NCBI RefSeq assembly: GCF_036370855.1
Contig: NW_026991456.1
Span: forward strand, 2,976,001-3,040,000
Source: Dromaius novaehollandiae
Taxonomy: Eukaryota > Chordata > Aves > Casuariiformes > Dromaiidae
DNA: 64,000 bases
Direction: 5' to 3'
In this document: positions 10,620-23,799 of the stretch, piece after piece
Layout: each line of letters starts with the position of its first letter
How positions within the stretch are numbered: position 1 is the stretch's first letter
The notes under the pieces: generated by a model
The model's database searches: none
What the model was told of the DNA's origin: nothing
The model's input: only the letters and a program-made list of their open reading frames with translations
Made by a program: the position numbers and the translations under genes

Positions 10620-11060
10620 GGCAGAGGGGCTGCAGGTTAGGAGGGGAGTGTGAGGCGTAGGGCTACCGGGGAAGGGGTTGAGGCCAGCAGTTAGGGTTGA
10701 GGCATCTCGTTAGGGTTTCTGCTTTGGGGTGGTGTTGAGGGCAGGGCTGGGGACAAGAGCTGGCTGTATTGGGTGAGGGACTGGGTGCGGATTAGGGTGA
10801 GGTTTTGTTGTGCTTAGGGTTGGTGGTCCTTGTTGTGAGTGCTGTCTAGCTTTGTGGGGGATTGGGCTCTGGCTGGAGGTGAGGGCTGGGGTGAAGGCTA
10901 GCATCTGAATGCTAGGGTTAGGGATTCGGGTGAGGGCTCTGGCAGGAGTTAGGGAAAGGAGTTACCAGTCCGTGTTTTGCCTTAGCGGTTTGGGTTTGGG
11001 GTGAGGGCTTCGAGTAGGGGATTGGGGTAAGAGGTAGGGCTGGGGTTAAGTTTAGGAATG
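10620..11060 (+). repeat. Degenerate telomere-like (TTAGGG) repeats
   Basis: GT-rich sequence with six exact TTAGGG hexamers (10691, 10710, 10792, 10814, 10918, 10949) and many one-off variants such as GTGAGGG and GTTGAGGG. All are in the same orientation. This is an interstitial or subtelomeric relic rather than a functional telomere. Confidence 0.65.
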
Positions 11061-11089
11061 GGGCTTAAGGTTAGTGGTGAGTGCTGAGT

Positions 11090-11726
11090 AGGCCAGTGCG
11101 TGCAGGGCCCGGGCAGTGGGGGCTGAAACACGAGGGACGTGGCCACGCGCAGCCCCCTGCTGCCCCTCGCGCTGCCTCCCCCTGGCCTGCGGCAGCTCTC
11201 TGCTCGCCGGGGCGGCCGCGCTCAGGCCCTGGAGCCCCTTGTGGCGCCAGTGCTGCTCCTGGAGCAGCTCCCGGCAGCAGAGGTGACCTCAGAGGCGCCA
11301 CCCGGCGGGGCCATTGTGACCCCCCCCTTGTGACGCCGCCGGCGGCGCTGGCAGGCACGGGCGCAGTCGCGGCCCTGCAGTGTGCGGGAGGACGGCGACG
11401 GGAGAGGGCAGGAGCGTGCAGGCTCGTGGAGGAGCCGCCGAGCGCAGCCGCGTCTTTCCCTGCCACCCCGGCAGCCCCGCAGAGCCGAGGCGTTTTGCGA
11501 GGCCTTCCCACCTGCCGGCGCGGGTGAGAGCCCCGGGGCTGGGGCTGGGCAGCGCCACGGGGGCCCTCGGCGGCGGCGGGGCAGAGCCTCGCGGAAGGGG
11601 CTGAGGCGCAGGAGAGCTGGCGCCAGGGGCGGGGGGACGCCGCAGCGCTGCCACCCCCCCACCGGGGGACCCTCGCGGGCTCTGGGTGACAAACTCTCCC
11701 CCTCACGCCTCTGCTCTGTCCCGCAG
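11090..11726 (+). promoter_or_regulatory. GC-rich region upstream of the MROH start exon
   Basis: CpG-rich DNA directly upstream of the first coding MROH exon, ending in a polypyrimidine tract and CCGCAG acceptor at 11726. Because the ATG exon has its own acceptor, a non-coding first exon probably lies here. No TATA box was identified; a GGTGAG donor-like site lies at 11522. Confidence 0.5.
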
Positions 11727-11727
11727 G

Positions 11728-14700
11728 ATGGAGGAGAGACCCCCCAGCCGCCCCCGGGCAGCCTGGGAGAAGGAGGACGGGCACCCCCGCAGCCCCCGGG
11801 CGGCCCAGCAGCAGGACGGGGCTGCCCAGGGGAGCAGCTCTGCCCCGGAACCCTGTGAGGGGTGCGAGCGCCAGGCGTCGCAGAGCCCACCGAGCAGTGA
11901 GTGAGCGGCCCCACGGGGCCAGGCCGGGGCCGGGGAGCGCGCCCAGCTCTGTGCCGGGCTCCTGTCTGCCCTGCATACTGGCGTCGGGGTCCCCAGGGGT
12001 GGTGGCACGGCGGTGCCCGGATGCCTGGGCCCGCTCAGGCCTTGGGAGCCGGCCCCAGCCCAGCGTGCGCCAAGGAAGGGAGAGTGTAGATGGACCCAGC
12101 TCCTGCTCCCTGGGACGGGCAGCGAGCGTCAGCTCCGTGGAAGGAGGAGCGACGCTGCGGGACGGGGACCTTTCCTGCCCACTTGCGAGCAAGTTCCCAA
12201 CCCCGGTGCCTTGAGGCGTTCCCCCCGCCTTGCTGGCTCCAGCATGGCAGCCCGTGTGCTGGGCACCCTGCAGCCCGGAGAAGCCTGGGGGAGACTGCGT
12301 CCACGGGAGCAGGCCATGGCTGGAGAGAGGGCGGAGCTGAGAGTGCTCCTCGCTGCTGCCTGCAGTGAGTGTCTCCATTCCTGCTGTCTCTCTTCCTTCC
12401 TCAGGTGCAAGGTCTTCCATCTGCAGCTGGTCAGCGCTGTCCAGAGAGGATGAGGAAGCCCTGGAGTTCATCCGGGACTTTGTGAGCGGCAGACAGAAGG
12501 TAGCTGCAGCCATGTGCATGGGGGCCGTGCCTGAGTCTCCCTCTGGGTTGCGCCGGGTCTGGTGCCTGCTGCGAGGGTGCTGGGAGGCAGATGTCTGTGC
12601 AGAGCTACTGCCATCCAGGGCTTCCGCAGAGCACTGCAGCCGCCTGGCTGCTCTGGTCCTGCTGGCCTTTGCTGTGCCCTCTGAGCCTCCCTCCGTCTCT
12701 CTTGCCCGTGTGTCAGGAAGAGGTGCAGAAGCTGAAGTTTCTCGCATCCATCTGCACCCTCTGCAGAGGCAGCAGCTCCAAGGCCTTGTCGTGGGGCCTG
12801 GATGTTTTCTGCTGCAGATACGAGCTGGCCGAGCATATCAAGGTGAGGGGAGATGCAGCAGGTCTGCGGAAGGGGTCAAGGGCACTGGGCACAGACCCAG
12901 CTCTGAGGACAGGACTCGGGCATTGGGAGGGCTGGGGCAAGGATGCATTGGCAAAGAGCTCCTGCCGACAGGAGTACGGGTGCCGCTGAGAAGCCCTGCG
13001 AGCTGAGGCCTTGGCGAGGTGGGGGCCATTGTGGGCTGCGGTGCAGGGATGGGGGCAGCAGGGCTCTGCCTGCCTCGCAGACTGCTGCTGGTGTGCTAGT
13101 GCTGGGTGGTGGCAGTTGCCAAGCCTGACTGCTGGCTGTGCTCTGCAGGTGCTGCTGGAAGAGGAGCCCCTGGACCAGCTGGGCACAGCAGTACGTCAGC
13201 AAGCCATGGTTGCTCTCACGGCAATGAGGTACCTAGCCGAGGGGCTGGTTTGTCCCAGAGCTCTCCACAGCGTGGCCCTGGTGTCACCGTGCCTGTCAGG
13301 GAGGTGTCCCCCATGGTGGGGGGAGGCTGTCGGTGCTGTCTGCTGGGCCTCTGGTCTCCTGTGCCCTGGGCTTGTCAGGAGGGCAGCTGGGCAGGCAGAG
13401 GGGTGCCTGCAGCTGCCCAGGGCAGCTGGGCTTTTACCCCAGGAGGGGAGGCAGATGGTTGAGAAGGCGTGAGGCCTCTCCGCCAGGACTGCCCTCTGTG
13501 CCTGGAGCAGTGTCATGGAAGGAGGGGGCGCGTCCCTGCAGGGCTGCCCTAGCTGTTCTCTGTAGCAGCCCAGGGACTCCTGCCCCAGATGTCCACATCC
13601 CCCTTCCGTCAAGGCATGAAGGCAGCGCTCCCAGCCCCAGTGTCGAGCAGGCATCTCTCTGTCTTTGCAGTGCAGTGGAGCCAGTTCTGGAGGGCCAAAA
13701 GAGCAGCCTGCTGCATGCCTGCTTCAGGAGTGTCTTCTTGCTTCCTCCCAAAGAAGACATGGAGAAGCTGGACACATCCCTGTATTCCAAGGTATGCACT
13801 GGGTGAGCCACAGGGAGCCTGCCAGCCGCTCTGGGCTTGCCCCTGTCTAGGCTGTGCTGAGAGGCGATTGTAAGATGCCAGAGAGGGCAGGATCTCAGCT
13901 TTGCTTTCTGACCGTCCTGCCTTGGTCCCCTTCCCCTGGGCTGGGCCACGGGCAGTGCCCATGAGCTGGTCTGTGTGCAGCAGCTCTCCTATGGTGAGGC
14001 CTCTGCCTGGGCACCACAAGGCAGTGGGTGTCGTGCCCTGGCAGCAGGAGTTCAACTCAGTTTGCTGGGGGTCGGAGGGAGTGGTGAAGGAGTGCCACAG
14101 CCCTGTGTCCTCCTTGCAGACCTTGGAGAGCATGGACAGCATGCTGGAGGTGCTGGTGCTCAAGTCTGCCACTTCCAGCCTCCTGGAGCTGCAGCATATC
14201 TTGCAGGTGTGGCATCTGCAAAGGGTGGGCTTCCCAGGGCCCCTTCTTGAGCTCAGAGGGAAGTGACCCCCTCAAGTGGACATGCCCCCCGTCAGTGCCA
14301 TGTGCAGGCAGCACACTGCAGGGAGGGGGCCCCCCTCCCTTGGGTGAGCAGGGGTTGCCCCCTGTGCTCTGGGGTGATCCCAGCGTGCCCTGGCTGCAGC
14401 CCAAGTCCCTTCCCCTTCCCCAGACTGCTCCCGGGTCCCGGGAAAGCCTTGCCGCCTGCGCTCCTGGGCCATCGCAAGAGGCCGTGGCCCAGGCTGCCCA
14501 GGGCAGATTCCCAGGGAAGGTGCTGCCCTAAAGGCCTGCGTTACTGCAGAGGGCCCAGAGGGCGATGTTCTGGAGGGGGGCATGGAAAGGAGCAGGGTGT
14601 GTGGAGGGGGTGGGGGTCTGGCTTCCTGCCTTGGGGAAGGAGCAGGAAGCCCCTTGCAGGCTTTGCTGCAGCTCTGAGGAAGCCTTGCTGGACTGGAGCA

Positions 14701-17700
14701 ATGCAGCCAGGGGCTTAGCAGAGCCGCTTCTGCTGGAGCGGGCCTCAGCTCTGCGGGCAGACCAGTAGCCTTTCTCCTCCCAGCTCCTGTTGCCCTTCAC
14801 AACCTCGGAGAGAGCAGCTGTGCGTGAGAGGGCCGTGGGGAGGATTGGAAGGCTGAGCAACTTGCTGGCCAACTATTCCTCGCTGGAGGTAAGGAGCCAG
14901 GCCCCTTCCAGCCACCCCTTTGCCCCTTCCCTGCAGAGCAGAGCAGCCTGCAGCTTAGGGGCCCTTCTAAGGGAAGCCTGGGCAGAGGTGAAAGCGGTCA
15001 GCAAGGCTCTGGCCTGAAGCCCAAGGTCTTTGGCCCTCTTGCCATGAGCTTCTGTCTGCAGTCGTTTTTTTCTGAGGAGGCAGCTGTGCCGCCAGCACTG
15101 TGCAGGGCAGGAGTGCGCGGGGAGCATGATGTGAGGCCAGGTGTGGCAGTGCTGCCTTGCCTGGGCTGCTGCGCGGCTGCCTGGGGAGCCAAGGCGTGTA
15201 GGGCCCTCCAAAGCTTTGCCTCAGCTGGGATGCATGCCTGGGCAGACTCTTGGCTTCAGGGCTGTGGTGGGGACTGCCTGCCATCAGCCCTTCCTCCTTG
15301 CCCAGGTCTGGTGCCCCTTTGGAGGAGTTGATGAGAGCCCCACCTGCTCTGGAAAGATCTCTGTCCCAATGCTGGGACAGCTGGTGGGGCGTCTCATCCT
15401 TTGCTGCGCTTATGAGGACGCGGAGACGAACCGTGGCGCTTTGGATGCTCTTCATTGCCTGTTCAGATTCGTCGTGCAACGAAAACGTAAGAGAAGCTGT
15501 GGTGGGCTGCGTCCTTCTGGAGCCAGACCTCCTGGCAAGGCCAGGGAAGGCATGCCACTGCCTGGGCCCCTCTGCTCCGTGAGACAAAGGAGCAGGAAAC
15601 CTGGCTGATGTAGGAGGAGAGGAGCAGTATGTTAGTAGCTGCCCTGAATCCCCCTGGTGTGGCAAATGCTCAGCAGCCCGTGCTCCTCGTTGGGCTTCTG
15701 TGGTGCTTCACAGCAGAAAGTGCAGTGCCAGCCCTCAAGCTTTTGGTACCCTTTGAAGCAGTTGCCCTTCTCTGCTGTGGAATAGGCGCCGAGCCTCCCT
15801 GGGAATGCTGCTCCCCATGCGTTCCTGGCATGGCCTTTTTCTCTGCCAGGCTGGTTTCTCCCTGCCGCCATGGGCGTGCCACCTTCAAGTCTCCATCACC
15901 CCTGCTGACCGCTCTGTCTTTCTGCTGCTGTTCAGGCAGGGAGCCCTTTCAGGATGATGCAGAGCATGTAGAGTGCCAGAAGGAGGTGGAAGCTGAGGAT
16001 GCGCTCTGCCTTTGCTGGACCAGCAACATCAGTGTGATCATGAGGGTGAGGAGCACCTGCTTTGCTGGGCCTCTTGGCCATGGGGTCATCAGGAGATTTG
16101 GATGAGCAAAGGGATCCCTAGAGAGTAGGGCTGAGAGGGCCTCACGGTTCCTGCAGAGTGGTGCGAGGGAGTGAAGCAGCGCTCAGTGGTAGCTTGCGTA
16201 ATGGCTGCAGCGTGGCAGCAGCCGTGCCCTCCCTGGTGTCTCTTCCACTGTGCCTGAGTGGGGCGTAGCCAGAGGCTTCCCTCCAAGATGCCAGCAGCAG
16301 CTGCAGCCTTGCTGGCCACCAGCAAGCTGTGGTTGCCTGCAGAGGCAGTGCAGTGACCCTGCTCCCAGCCATGCTCCCTTGCCCTGATGGCCCTCTGGCC
16401 ACATGCCCCGTGGTGCCACTGCCCAGCACAGCATGCGCTGCTGGCTCTGCTGGGGCCACGGTGCCAGCCTTGCCCCACACCTCTCTCCAGAGCTGCGTGC
16501 ACTGCTCAGCTAAGCGCCACTACCGTGGCACACAGCGTGACGTTTCTCCCTTCACCTCCTTTCTCCCATAGCTGTTTGTGAAAAACCTCCATCCTTCTGA
16601 GGCGACCGACGTCATTGTAACAGCCATGGAGGGCATGAGGAACTGCAGCAGCTACAGCACGGTGGTGGCTACCCACCTGCTGAACGTGTTCGTGCTGGGC
16701 GCTGTCTCTGCACTGGAAGACGTAAGCAGCCTGGGGCTGGCGTGCTTGGGCCTCGAGCCCTGTGGGCCATTGTTTCCCCGCACCAGAGCCAGGGTTCTTG
16801 GGCACCCGACCGCCTCTGAATGCAGCCAGGAGCGTTGGGAGTGGTGTAGAGGGGAGGAGATCTCCGTGGGAGGTGGGTAATGGCTGCTGTCTGGTAGCAG
16901 TCCCAGTCTCGCCCATGTGTCTTGCAGGTGCCGCGGATCATCAGGTGCCTCTACCGAAACCTGAAGTACGTCAGGGAGTTCTCGGCCCGGGTCACGCTAA
17001 ACAGGACCCTTTGCCAGCTGGCCTGCTCGAAGCCTGCTGAGGTGACCGTGAGCCTGCTGTACTGCTCGCCACTGTGCAACAGGTATGGGGCCCCTGAGGC
17101 TGGAGGGCTCATGGCACATGGGGAGAGGGGCCCAAAGAGGGCCAGACGCAAGGAGCCTCCCAGGCCGCCCCTGAAGGGCAGGGCCCTCTGTCTGTCCCAG
17201 CACTGCGCAGCCCTGGTGCATCAAGCAGGCGTTCAGAAGCCAGAGCTGAGCAAGTGTGCCTGCCTTCATGCGCAGAGCCCAGCAGCTCTGCTCGCTGCTG
17301 GCTCCACAAGGGCCTTTCATCCTGGTGCTGTCCTGCCTGCGTGGGCAGGACCCCCTTGGGCTCCCAGCGAGGAGGGGGTGGGTAGGGCCAGGGTTGCCAG
17401 ACAGCCCTGGCCCTCCAGGGCTTGCCCAGGCTGCGGCGCTGTGGCCAAGGAGGCACCACTGACAGAGCACTGTGGGCCTGCAGCACCGCCATGACCCTGT
17501 GGAAGGTGCTGATGGCTAAGCCGCTGGTTGCGAGAGACGTGCTGCGGGAGCTGCTGAGCTTGCTGGAGGAGCGTCCACTGCGCAGGCAGTCCAGCTGCGA
17601 GAGGGACAACAGCTGCATCCTTCCCCTGGCCGTGAGTTAGGGGACGAGGCCTCGCTTGCCTGCAGGCTGGCAGCTGCCTCTGCGCACCGCCTCTCCCCTG

Positions 17701-20700
17701 CCTATGTGCCCCCAAGCAGGGACCTTGCCTGGGCCCATGGAGACAATGTGCCCAGCGCCAGGCCTCCGACTGCCAGCACACGGGGCTGCCGAGTGCTGCT
17801 TGGGCCTCTCTGCACACAACCAGCCAGGCTGGCCATGCCCAGGACATCTCCATCCCACCCTGCCCCTGCATCCCCCAAGCTCTCTCGGCAGGCTGGAAAC
17901 GCAGGGTAGTGTTCAGGGCAAGGCTCGGGGCTGGACTAGGGCTCCTGCAAAACCTGAGCCAAAGGCAAGGCCTGGGACAGGGATCCTGGCAGAACCTGCA
18001 CGCTGCATGAAGCCTGCGCAGGTGATGGTCCTGCTGGCGCAGGAAGGCTCCTTGTGTACAGAGAGGAGCTGAGGCCCAAGAGCCTGTGGGCACTGGCCCT
18101 GGTGAGGCAGCAAGGCTGTGCCCTCCATCTGCATTTCCCATGGTGCAAGGCTGTGCCTGAGGCTCCCACCTCGGGGTTTCAGGAAGCGTGGGAGGCGCTG
18201 CTGTGGAGTGAGAGGTGTGTTTGGGTGTTTTCTGCAGGCAACGAGAGCACTGCATGCAATCGTCCAGGAGCCCGCCTGCGCGCAGGTGGTGAAGGCGTTT
18301 TTCCCCCAGTTCTTCCTGGCGCTGCTCTTTCAGATGGTCTTCACAGCAGAGTTCACCCGCCAGGAGGCCAACATCTTCCTGAGGGAATGCCAACGGGATG
18401 AGTCCCGTGCCTGCAGCCACGTGAGGTGCTGGATCCCAGTGCCCCGTCTCTGCTTCGGACCTGGAGGCAGGGCCAGGCTGGCCGTGTGACGTGGGCTTTG
18501 CTCCATGCAGGTGCGCTGTGGAGGCCATGAAAGGTCTCTTCAGCTGCGCTGGCTATCAGCGTGCAGCCCTGGCTGTTGAGAGGAAGGGTGGCTGGGAGCT
18601 GTTTCTGTGTGCAGAGACATCTCAGAGGGGAGTGTCTGTGCTGGCCAGGTACAGCCCTTTTCTCCCTGCTCTCCACCAGCACCTCTTCCCTGGACTTGGG
18701 GTGCCCCCCCAGTGTCCTTCCCTGTGGGTGAGGGGGGACCCCAGTTCTGCAAGAGAGGAGCTGCAGCCTGAGCACTTGTGGCAAGGGGTCCCCCAGCAAA
18801 AGGGCCATGGGATCTGCCTGCCCCATTGCTGGGCAGCTGGGAGAGTTGCTGGGGGAGCAGGTGGTGTTTGGAGTGGTGGGAGAGGGTCCCTCACAGGAGT
18901 GGTGCCCTCCCAAAGGCCTGGAGTGCCCTTGCGTGGGGCCTGGGCTCCCATCGCAGAGAGCATTGGGGACGGTGTGGCTGCAGTGCCAGCGAGGGCAGAG
19001 CCCCGGGAAAGGTGCAAGAGGAGCAGCAGCCGCAACAGCAGCTGGGAAGGCCCCAGGGGGAGAGGAATGCAAAGGAGTCAGGAAATGGGATGTGTGGGAA
19101 GGCTGTGACCAGCAGTGCCTTCTTGCTTCTGCCAGAGTGCTGAGAGGAGCTCCCAGATGCCTGTGTCGCTGGATCTTCTGCCAGCTGGCAAGTGTGCTGA
19201 GGAGGGAGGACCAGTGTCGTCAGCTGCCCGCCATGGCTTTCTTCGTTGAGGTGGGCCTCATGGCAAGCGGTGCCTCTCTGGAGGTGCCTCTAAGTGCTGT
19301 GCTCGCTGGTGCCCATGCCTGTGGGGTGCTGCTGGTGAATGGAGCTGGGGCAAGACATGGCCTCCTCTTAGTTGCCCTGGCCTTGGCTCCTTTCTGCTGG
19401 GCAACCACTCGCAAGCACTTGTATTTGCTGCCTGCTTTGAGGCAACTGTCTGTGTTCAAGTGCTGCTGGAAGCGCTGAGAAGAGGAGGCTGCAGAGGGCT
19501 GGGAGGCCGGGAGGGGGAGGCGAGCGGTGTGTGCCGTGTGCCGTGAGGCGCAGGGCTGGGAGCAGGGCCTGGGAGTGTCTGCACGATTGCTGCTGCGTGT
19601 GGGCTGAGCTTGGTGAGAGCCTGGAGCCCTTGGCCTGAATTGGGGGTGGGCTGCAGGATGCAGGCAGTGGTGCCGGCTCTGCCCGTCTTTGAGCGCTGTG
19701 TGCATTTCAGCTGCTGGAGTGCCCTGACCTCGCCGATACGGATGATGCCGTCCTGCCGCTGCTTTGGAGTTCTGTGCAGACTCAGGGCCTGGAGATGCGC
19801 ACACTGGCGTTCAGAGGCCTCCTGAGGCTGTCGACAAGCCCCGAGATGGTGAGCAGGGGGGCAGCTGGGTGGAGCCATGCTGGCAGCCTGGGGCTTGCCA
19901 GGAGGCCCTGGGCCAGACAGTAGCTTGGACTTTGCTGGCAATCAGGAGGTGCAGTAGCTACTTCTGGGTACCTGCTGCCCCGTTCACGTGCCCCGAGTCT
20001 TTCATGCCAGGCCCTTGGCTGTGCTGCACCAGAAGAAAGGCACCAGTGCCCCGCGGGAAGAGCTCCCAGTGGTGGCGCGTCTGGGCTGTGCCAGGCAGAG
20101 ATGCAGGCCCAGCAGCAAGCGAGGCAGCTGCAAAGAGCCTCCGTTGTGGGAGCGCTGTGCCCAGAGCCCCGCTGGGAGAGGGAGGATGAGCCAGAGCAGA
20201 GGGCCAGGCTAAGGCAGCCGGCTGCTGCTGGGCCCCGAGGCAGCAGCCTTCCTCCCTAGAGAGGCCCTAGCTTGCTGAGGGCCCCCTTGGAGATGGCTGC
20301 CCTGCACTGCAGCCTCTGTGCCCAAGCCGTGGGGGTGGGGGTGTGTGGAGCCCTGGCCCTGGAGCCTGAGCCCTGATGGGAAATCAGCCGCCAGAGCCCT
20401 TCTGGCCAGGGGTTCGTGGCCTTGCTTCCCCCAAAGGAAGTTGTGTCTTTCCCCCAGGCAAGGAAAATGCAGAGCATGCTGCCAGAGCTCCTGGAGTGTC
20501 TGCAGGATGTTCGCAGGGACATGCGTGTGGGAAGCCTGCTGCTGCTGCGCAACATCCTCAGCTACCTAGAGCAGAAGGGCTCCAACCCCATGGCTCTGCA
20601 GCTGGCGGAGAAGCTTCTGCTGCTCTTTGCTGACGTAAGGCTGGTGGGAGAGCCAGGGGCTCTCGTGGCGTGTCCGGGGGTCTGTATGCATGGCTGTGGG

Positions 20701-23062
20701 TGCTGTGTGTCTCTCTGCACCATTGTGTGCCCATGGGCATGTGTATCTGTCCCTCCTGCCCCAGGCCCTGCTGCCTGTGAGGAAGCCTTTTGCTGTGTGT
20801 GTGTCAGACCATTGCCTGTGCTGGCCTTGGTGTGCTGGGCTGTGGGACTCGACCAAACGAGCCCCCTCTCTGCCCTCGGCTGCTCCGTGTCGCGCTCGAG
20901 TCCTTGCAGCGCTTGTCACAGCCTGGGTCAGAGATGAGCAAAGAGGCAGGAGCAGGCTAGAGAGCAAGGGAGAGGCCATGCCGCGGGGCTGTGCCTTTCT
21001 GTGCTCCTCTTCTGCGCGGGGGCCCTGATGGAGCCACAGGAAGTTCCCTGCAGAGGCAGAGGGAGACAGAGGCCAGGGAAGCTTGTGCTGCTGCTGCCGG
21101 CAACCCTCCTTGGGCAGGCTGCCTCCGCAGAGGCTTGTGGCCAGCTCCGCCCTCCGGCCGGGGTGAGGGACAGTGGTGCCTGGAGAGGATGAAGCCTTGC
21201 AATGGAGAACCTTCTGCTCATGGCCAGTTGCTGGAGTCACTGCTGAGGCTTCCCCTGCTCTCCTCCCTCCCCACAGAAAGACCGCACAGTGCGAGAGCTC
21301 TCCATCCTCGTCTTCAAAGACCTGATGGGGAGTGTGGTGGGGAAGAACAAACGGTGGCTGAAGCAGCATGTGCAGAGGAGCCTGGTGCCGCTCTTGCTGC
21401 ACATGAGTGAGCAGATCGCGAGCGTGGCCCAGGTACGGAGCGGTGATTCTGGGGAGCAATGCTGACATGCCTTGGGTGGGCCTGAGCACCGTGGCAAGGG
21501 CTGCTGACAAGTGTCCCTTTGAATGCACGTCAGCGTGAGGTGCAACTGCCTGTGTGCGCAAGGGCAAGGCCGAGCTGCCTGTGCCTTCAGCGAGGGGCAG
21601 CCCTGGTGCCAAGCTACATCTTCCCATTCCAAGCCTTGGCGAGATGAGGGGGATGCAGGGTGTCGTTCCCCGGCTGTGGTGGCATCTCCCGGTCTCTGCT
21701 GCTCCGCAGGCCTCTCGGGAAGCCCTTGTCAGTGCTGCACAGCTCCTGAAGTGGGAGGAGCTCGAGCAACTGGCCAGAGCAGGGCAGATGTGGAAGATCG
21801 GGGAGTACCTGGTAAGGACAATGCCAAAGTGCCTGTGGTCGAGGCCGGATGAGGGCTGGCCCCCTGCACAGTGTGCAGGGCACAGAGCTGTGCCCCTGGC
21901 GCCCTGCTGCAGTGCAGAGCCCCAGGCGTGATGGGCTCTGCTGCAGGCCCCTCTGCCGTTGCTGCCCCTCAGGATGCTGAAGGGGCCCCTGGTGTGGCTG
22001 CTCCTTGGCAGAAGGCTTGGCGGGATCTTGGCAGCCGCAGGCCACAGTGTGCCCTGTGCTGCCTCCGCAGCTTGGTAGCACCCAGGTTCTAGCTGGGAGG
22101 TGTGACCAGGAAGGGAGAGGAGGTGGGTGCTGGGAGGAGGGGCAGGCCTGGCTGCGCAGGGAGTCTGGGTGCCAAGCCCCTGGCCTTGTGCTGTCCTCAG
22201 GTGCTGAGGGACAGGAGCAGAGTGGAGCAATACCTGCAGCAGAGCCGGCCCTACTTGGAGAACCCTCAGGCCTCCTTGCGGGAGGCAGCCGTGAGGCTCA
22301 TTGGTGAGCCAGGAGGCCAGTGCCATGGCTGAGCATGCAGCTGGGCTGCGAGGAGGTTCTTCAGTCGCTCCCAGCATGCCTGGCTGCTGCAGCCCGGGGA
22401 TGGCGCTGGGGCCAGCCTTGCCCAAGGGGAGGAGGATGCGTGGCCAGGCTGGCAAGGCCAGATGGGAGGTGTGCTGCTGGGGGCTTGGTGGGGAGGAGGA
22501 GGAGTGACAGGAGGTGTTTGCCTAGGGCTCATTGGGCAGCAAGTGAAGCAGAAGGCGGCGAAGGTGCAGGAGATCTGCGAGGGTGAGTGAGAGCAGCACT
22601 GTGTCAGGTGGCCCTGGCAGGGGGGAAGAAGGGGCCTGGGAAGTGAGCTGCAGGTCGCTGCCCTGCCCCAGGCAAGGAAGGCCCTGTGTCCCTGCGTGGG
22701 GCAGAGGAGGGGGTATTTGGGGGTCACCTGGGGCGTTCCTGAGCAGCACCTTGCAGCTGCTCTGTTTGTGCCACGTGCTCCCTGCCCACCCTGGGAAGAG
22801 CTGGGTGGGCCTGGCCCTCTTTGGGGGTGCTTGGTGGGCTCTCTGCAAAGAGGGGAGTCTGTTATCTGCTCTGTTGCTTTCTCTGTCAGCCCTCCAGCTC
22901 CTGGAAAATGACCCTGACCCCTCAGTGCGTTGCCTGGTGACACAGACCTTGCTGAACCTGAGAAGTGCCAGGACAACGTCTCCATCGAGGTTCAGCTTTG
23001 GAGCACTGGGTCAGTGGCTGCAGAGAGCATGGCAGAGGGGTCCCCGTCCCGCCAGGAGGTGA
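11728..23062 (+). CDS. Maestro heat-like repeat (MROH) family protein, 22 coding exons
   Basis: Splice-consensus exons with agreeing phases: 11728-11896, 12405-12499, 12717-12842, 13149-13228, 13671-13791, 14120-14206, 14784-14888, 15306-15486, 15936-16045, 16572-16721, 16928-17082, 17484-17631, 18238-18425, 18511-18648, 19136-19250, 19711-19848, 20458-20634, 21277-21432, 21710-21811, 22201-22303, 22526-22582, 22890-23062. They encode roughly 950 residues without a stop. The protein is an all-helical HEAT-repeat solenoid; recognisable MROH stretches are REDEEALEFIRDF (exon 2), LVGRLILCCAYED (exon 8), FLRECQRDESRAC (exon 13), AVEAMKGLF (exon 14), DRTVRELSILVFKDLM (exon 18) and LLENDPDPSVRCL (exon 22). 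The first 56 residues are low-complexity and charged. Exon 13 uses a weak donor (AG/GTGCTG), chosen because it alone keeps frame with exon 14. MROH proteins are poorly characterised and several are testis- or egg-enriched; no molecular role can be read here. The paralogue number cannot be assigned. Confidence 0.88.
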
Positions 23063-23712
23063 CTCTTTGAGCAGAGCTGGCACAGCTGTGCCAATGCCCT
23101 GGTGCGGCACGCCGCAGACAAGCAAGTGTGCTGGAAGGTCTGGGCCATTGCTGGCATCTGCTGCAGCCACAGGAGAGCTCGACACCTGGAGTGCAGCCTG
23201 TCCCACTCTTGTGCTCCCCCTTCATGCCTTTATTGTGCTTTCCGCAAAGATAGAGCCCTGTTTCTTCATCCCGAGTGCGTGTTGTTTTTTTAGGGAGACA
23301 AGAGCGAGGGGGAGAACTTATTCTCTGCAGGACTCTGGCTTGTTCTGGGTGTGGCAGATGTCCTCTCTTTCCAGCATGCCAAGACAGTGGCGAGCAGATT
23401 GAGACACTCTGGTTCTGCTGCAAAGCGCCAGTTGGCCAAGGCTCAGCTGAGCTCCCTGCCAGCAGCCCCTGCCCCGAGACAGCCCCCTCCCTCCCCAGCC
23501 CCGGCCCGTCTCTCCATGGGGGTAGATGCAGGGCTGGAGCCTGTGTCCTGGCAGGAGGACCATCTACCGCAGCCCAGCCCAGCTCTGCCAGACCGTCCCC
23601 AGAGCCTGCAGCAAGACGTGTCCCGGGGAGCGCTGCAGCCATTGCCTTTGCCAAGCCCTGTTCCCACACTCACACACACGAACATGGGCCAGAGATGGAC
23701 AAAGAGGGACAA

Positions 23713-23718
23713 AATAAA
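23713..23718 (+). terminator. Polyadenylation signal of the MROH gene
   Basis: AATAAA about 650 bp after the stop codon, the first canonical signal downstream on this strand. The intervening sequence would be 3' UTR; its first 77 codons continue open in the coding frame. Confidence 0.6.
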
Positions 23719-23799
23719 GACAGACCCCTGCTCTATCGCCACAAGGATGCCTTTGGGATCAGAAGATGATGGATCAAAATGATCTGGTTGCTTCACAGA

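Noticed and set aside
11071-12747. 558-codon minus-strand frame
   Set aside because: Antisense to the MROH 5' region and its first exons, whose splice sites and phases fit the plus strand.
20566-22455. 629-codon minus-strand frame
   Set aside because: Antisense of MROH exons 17-20 and introns; low-complexity and without domains.
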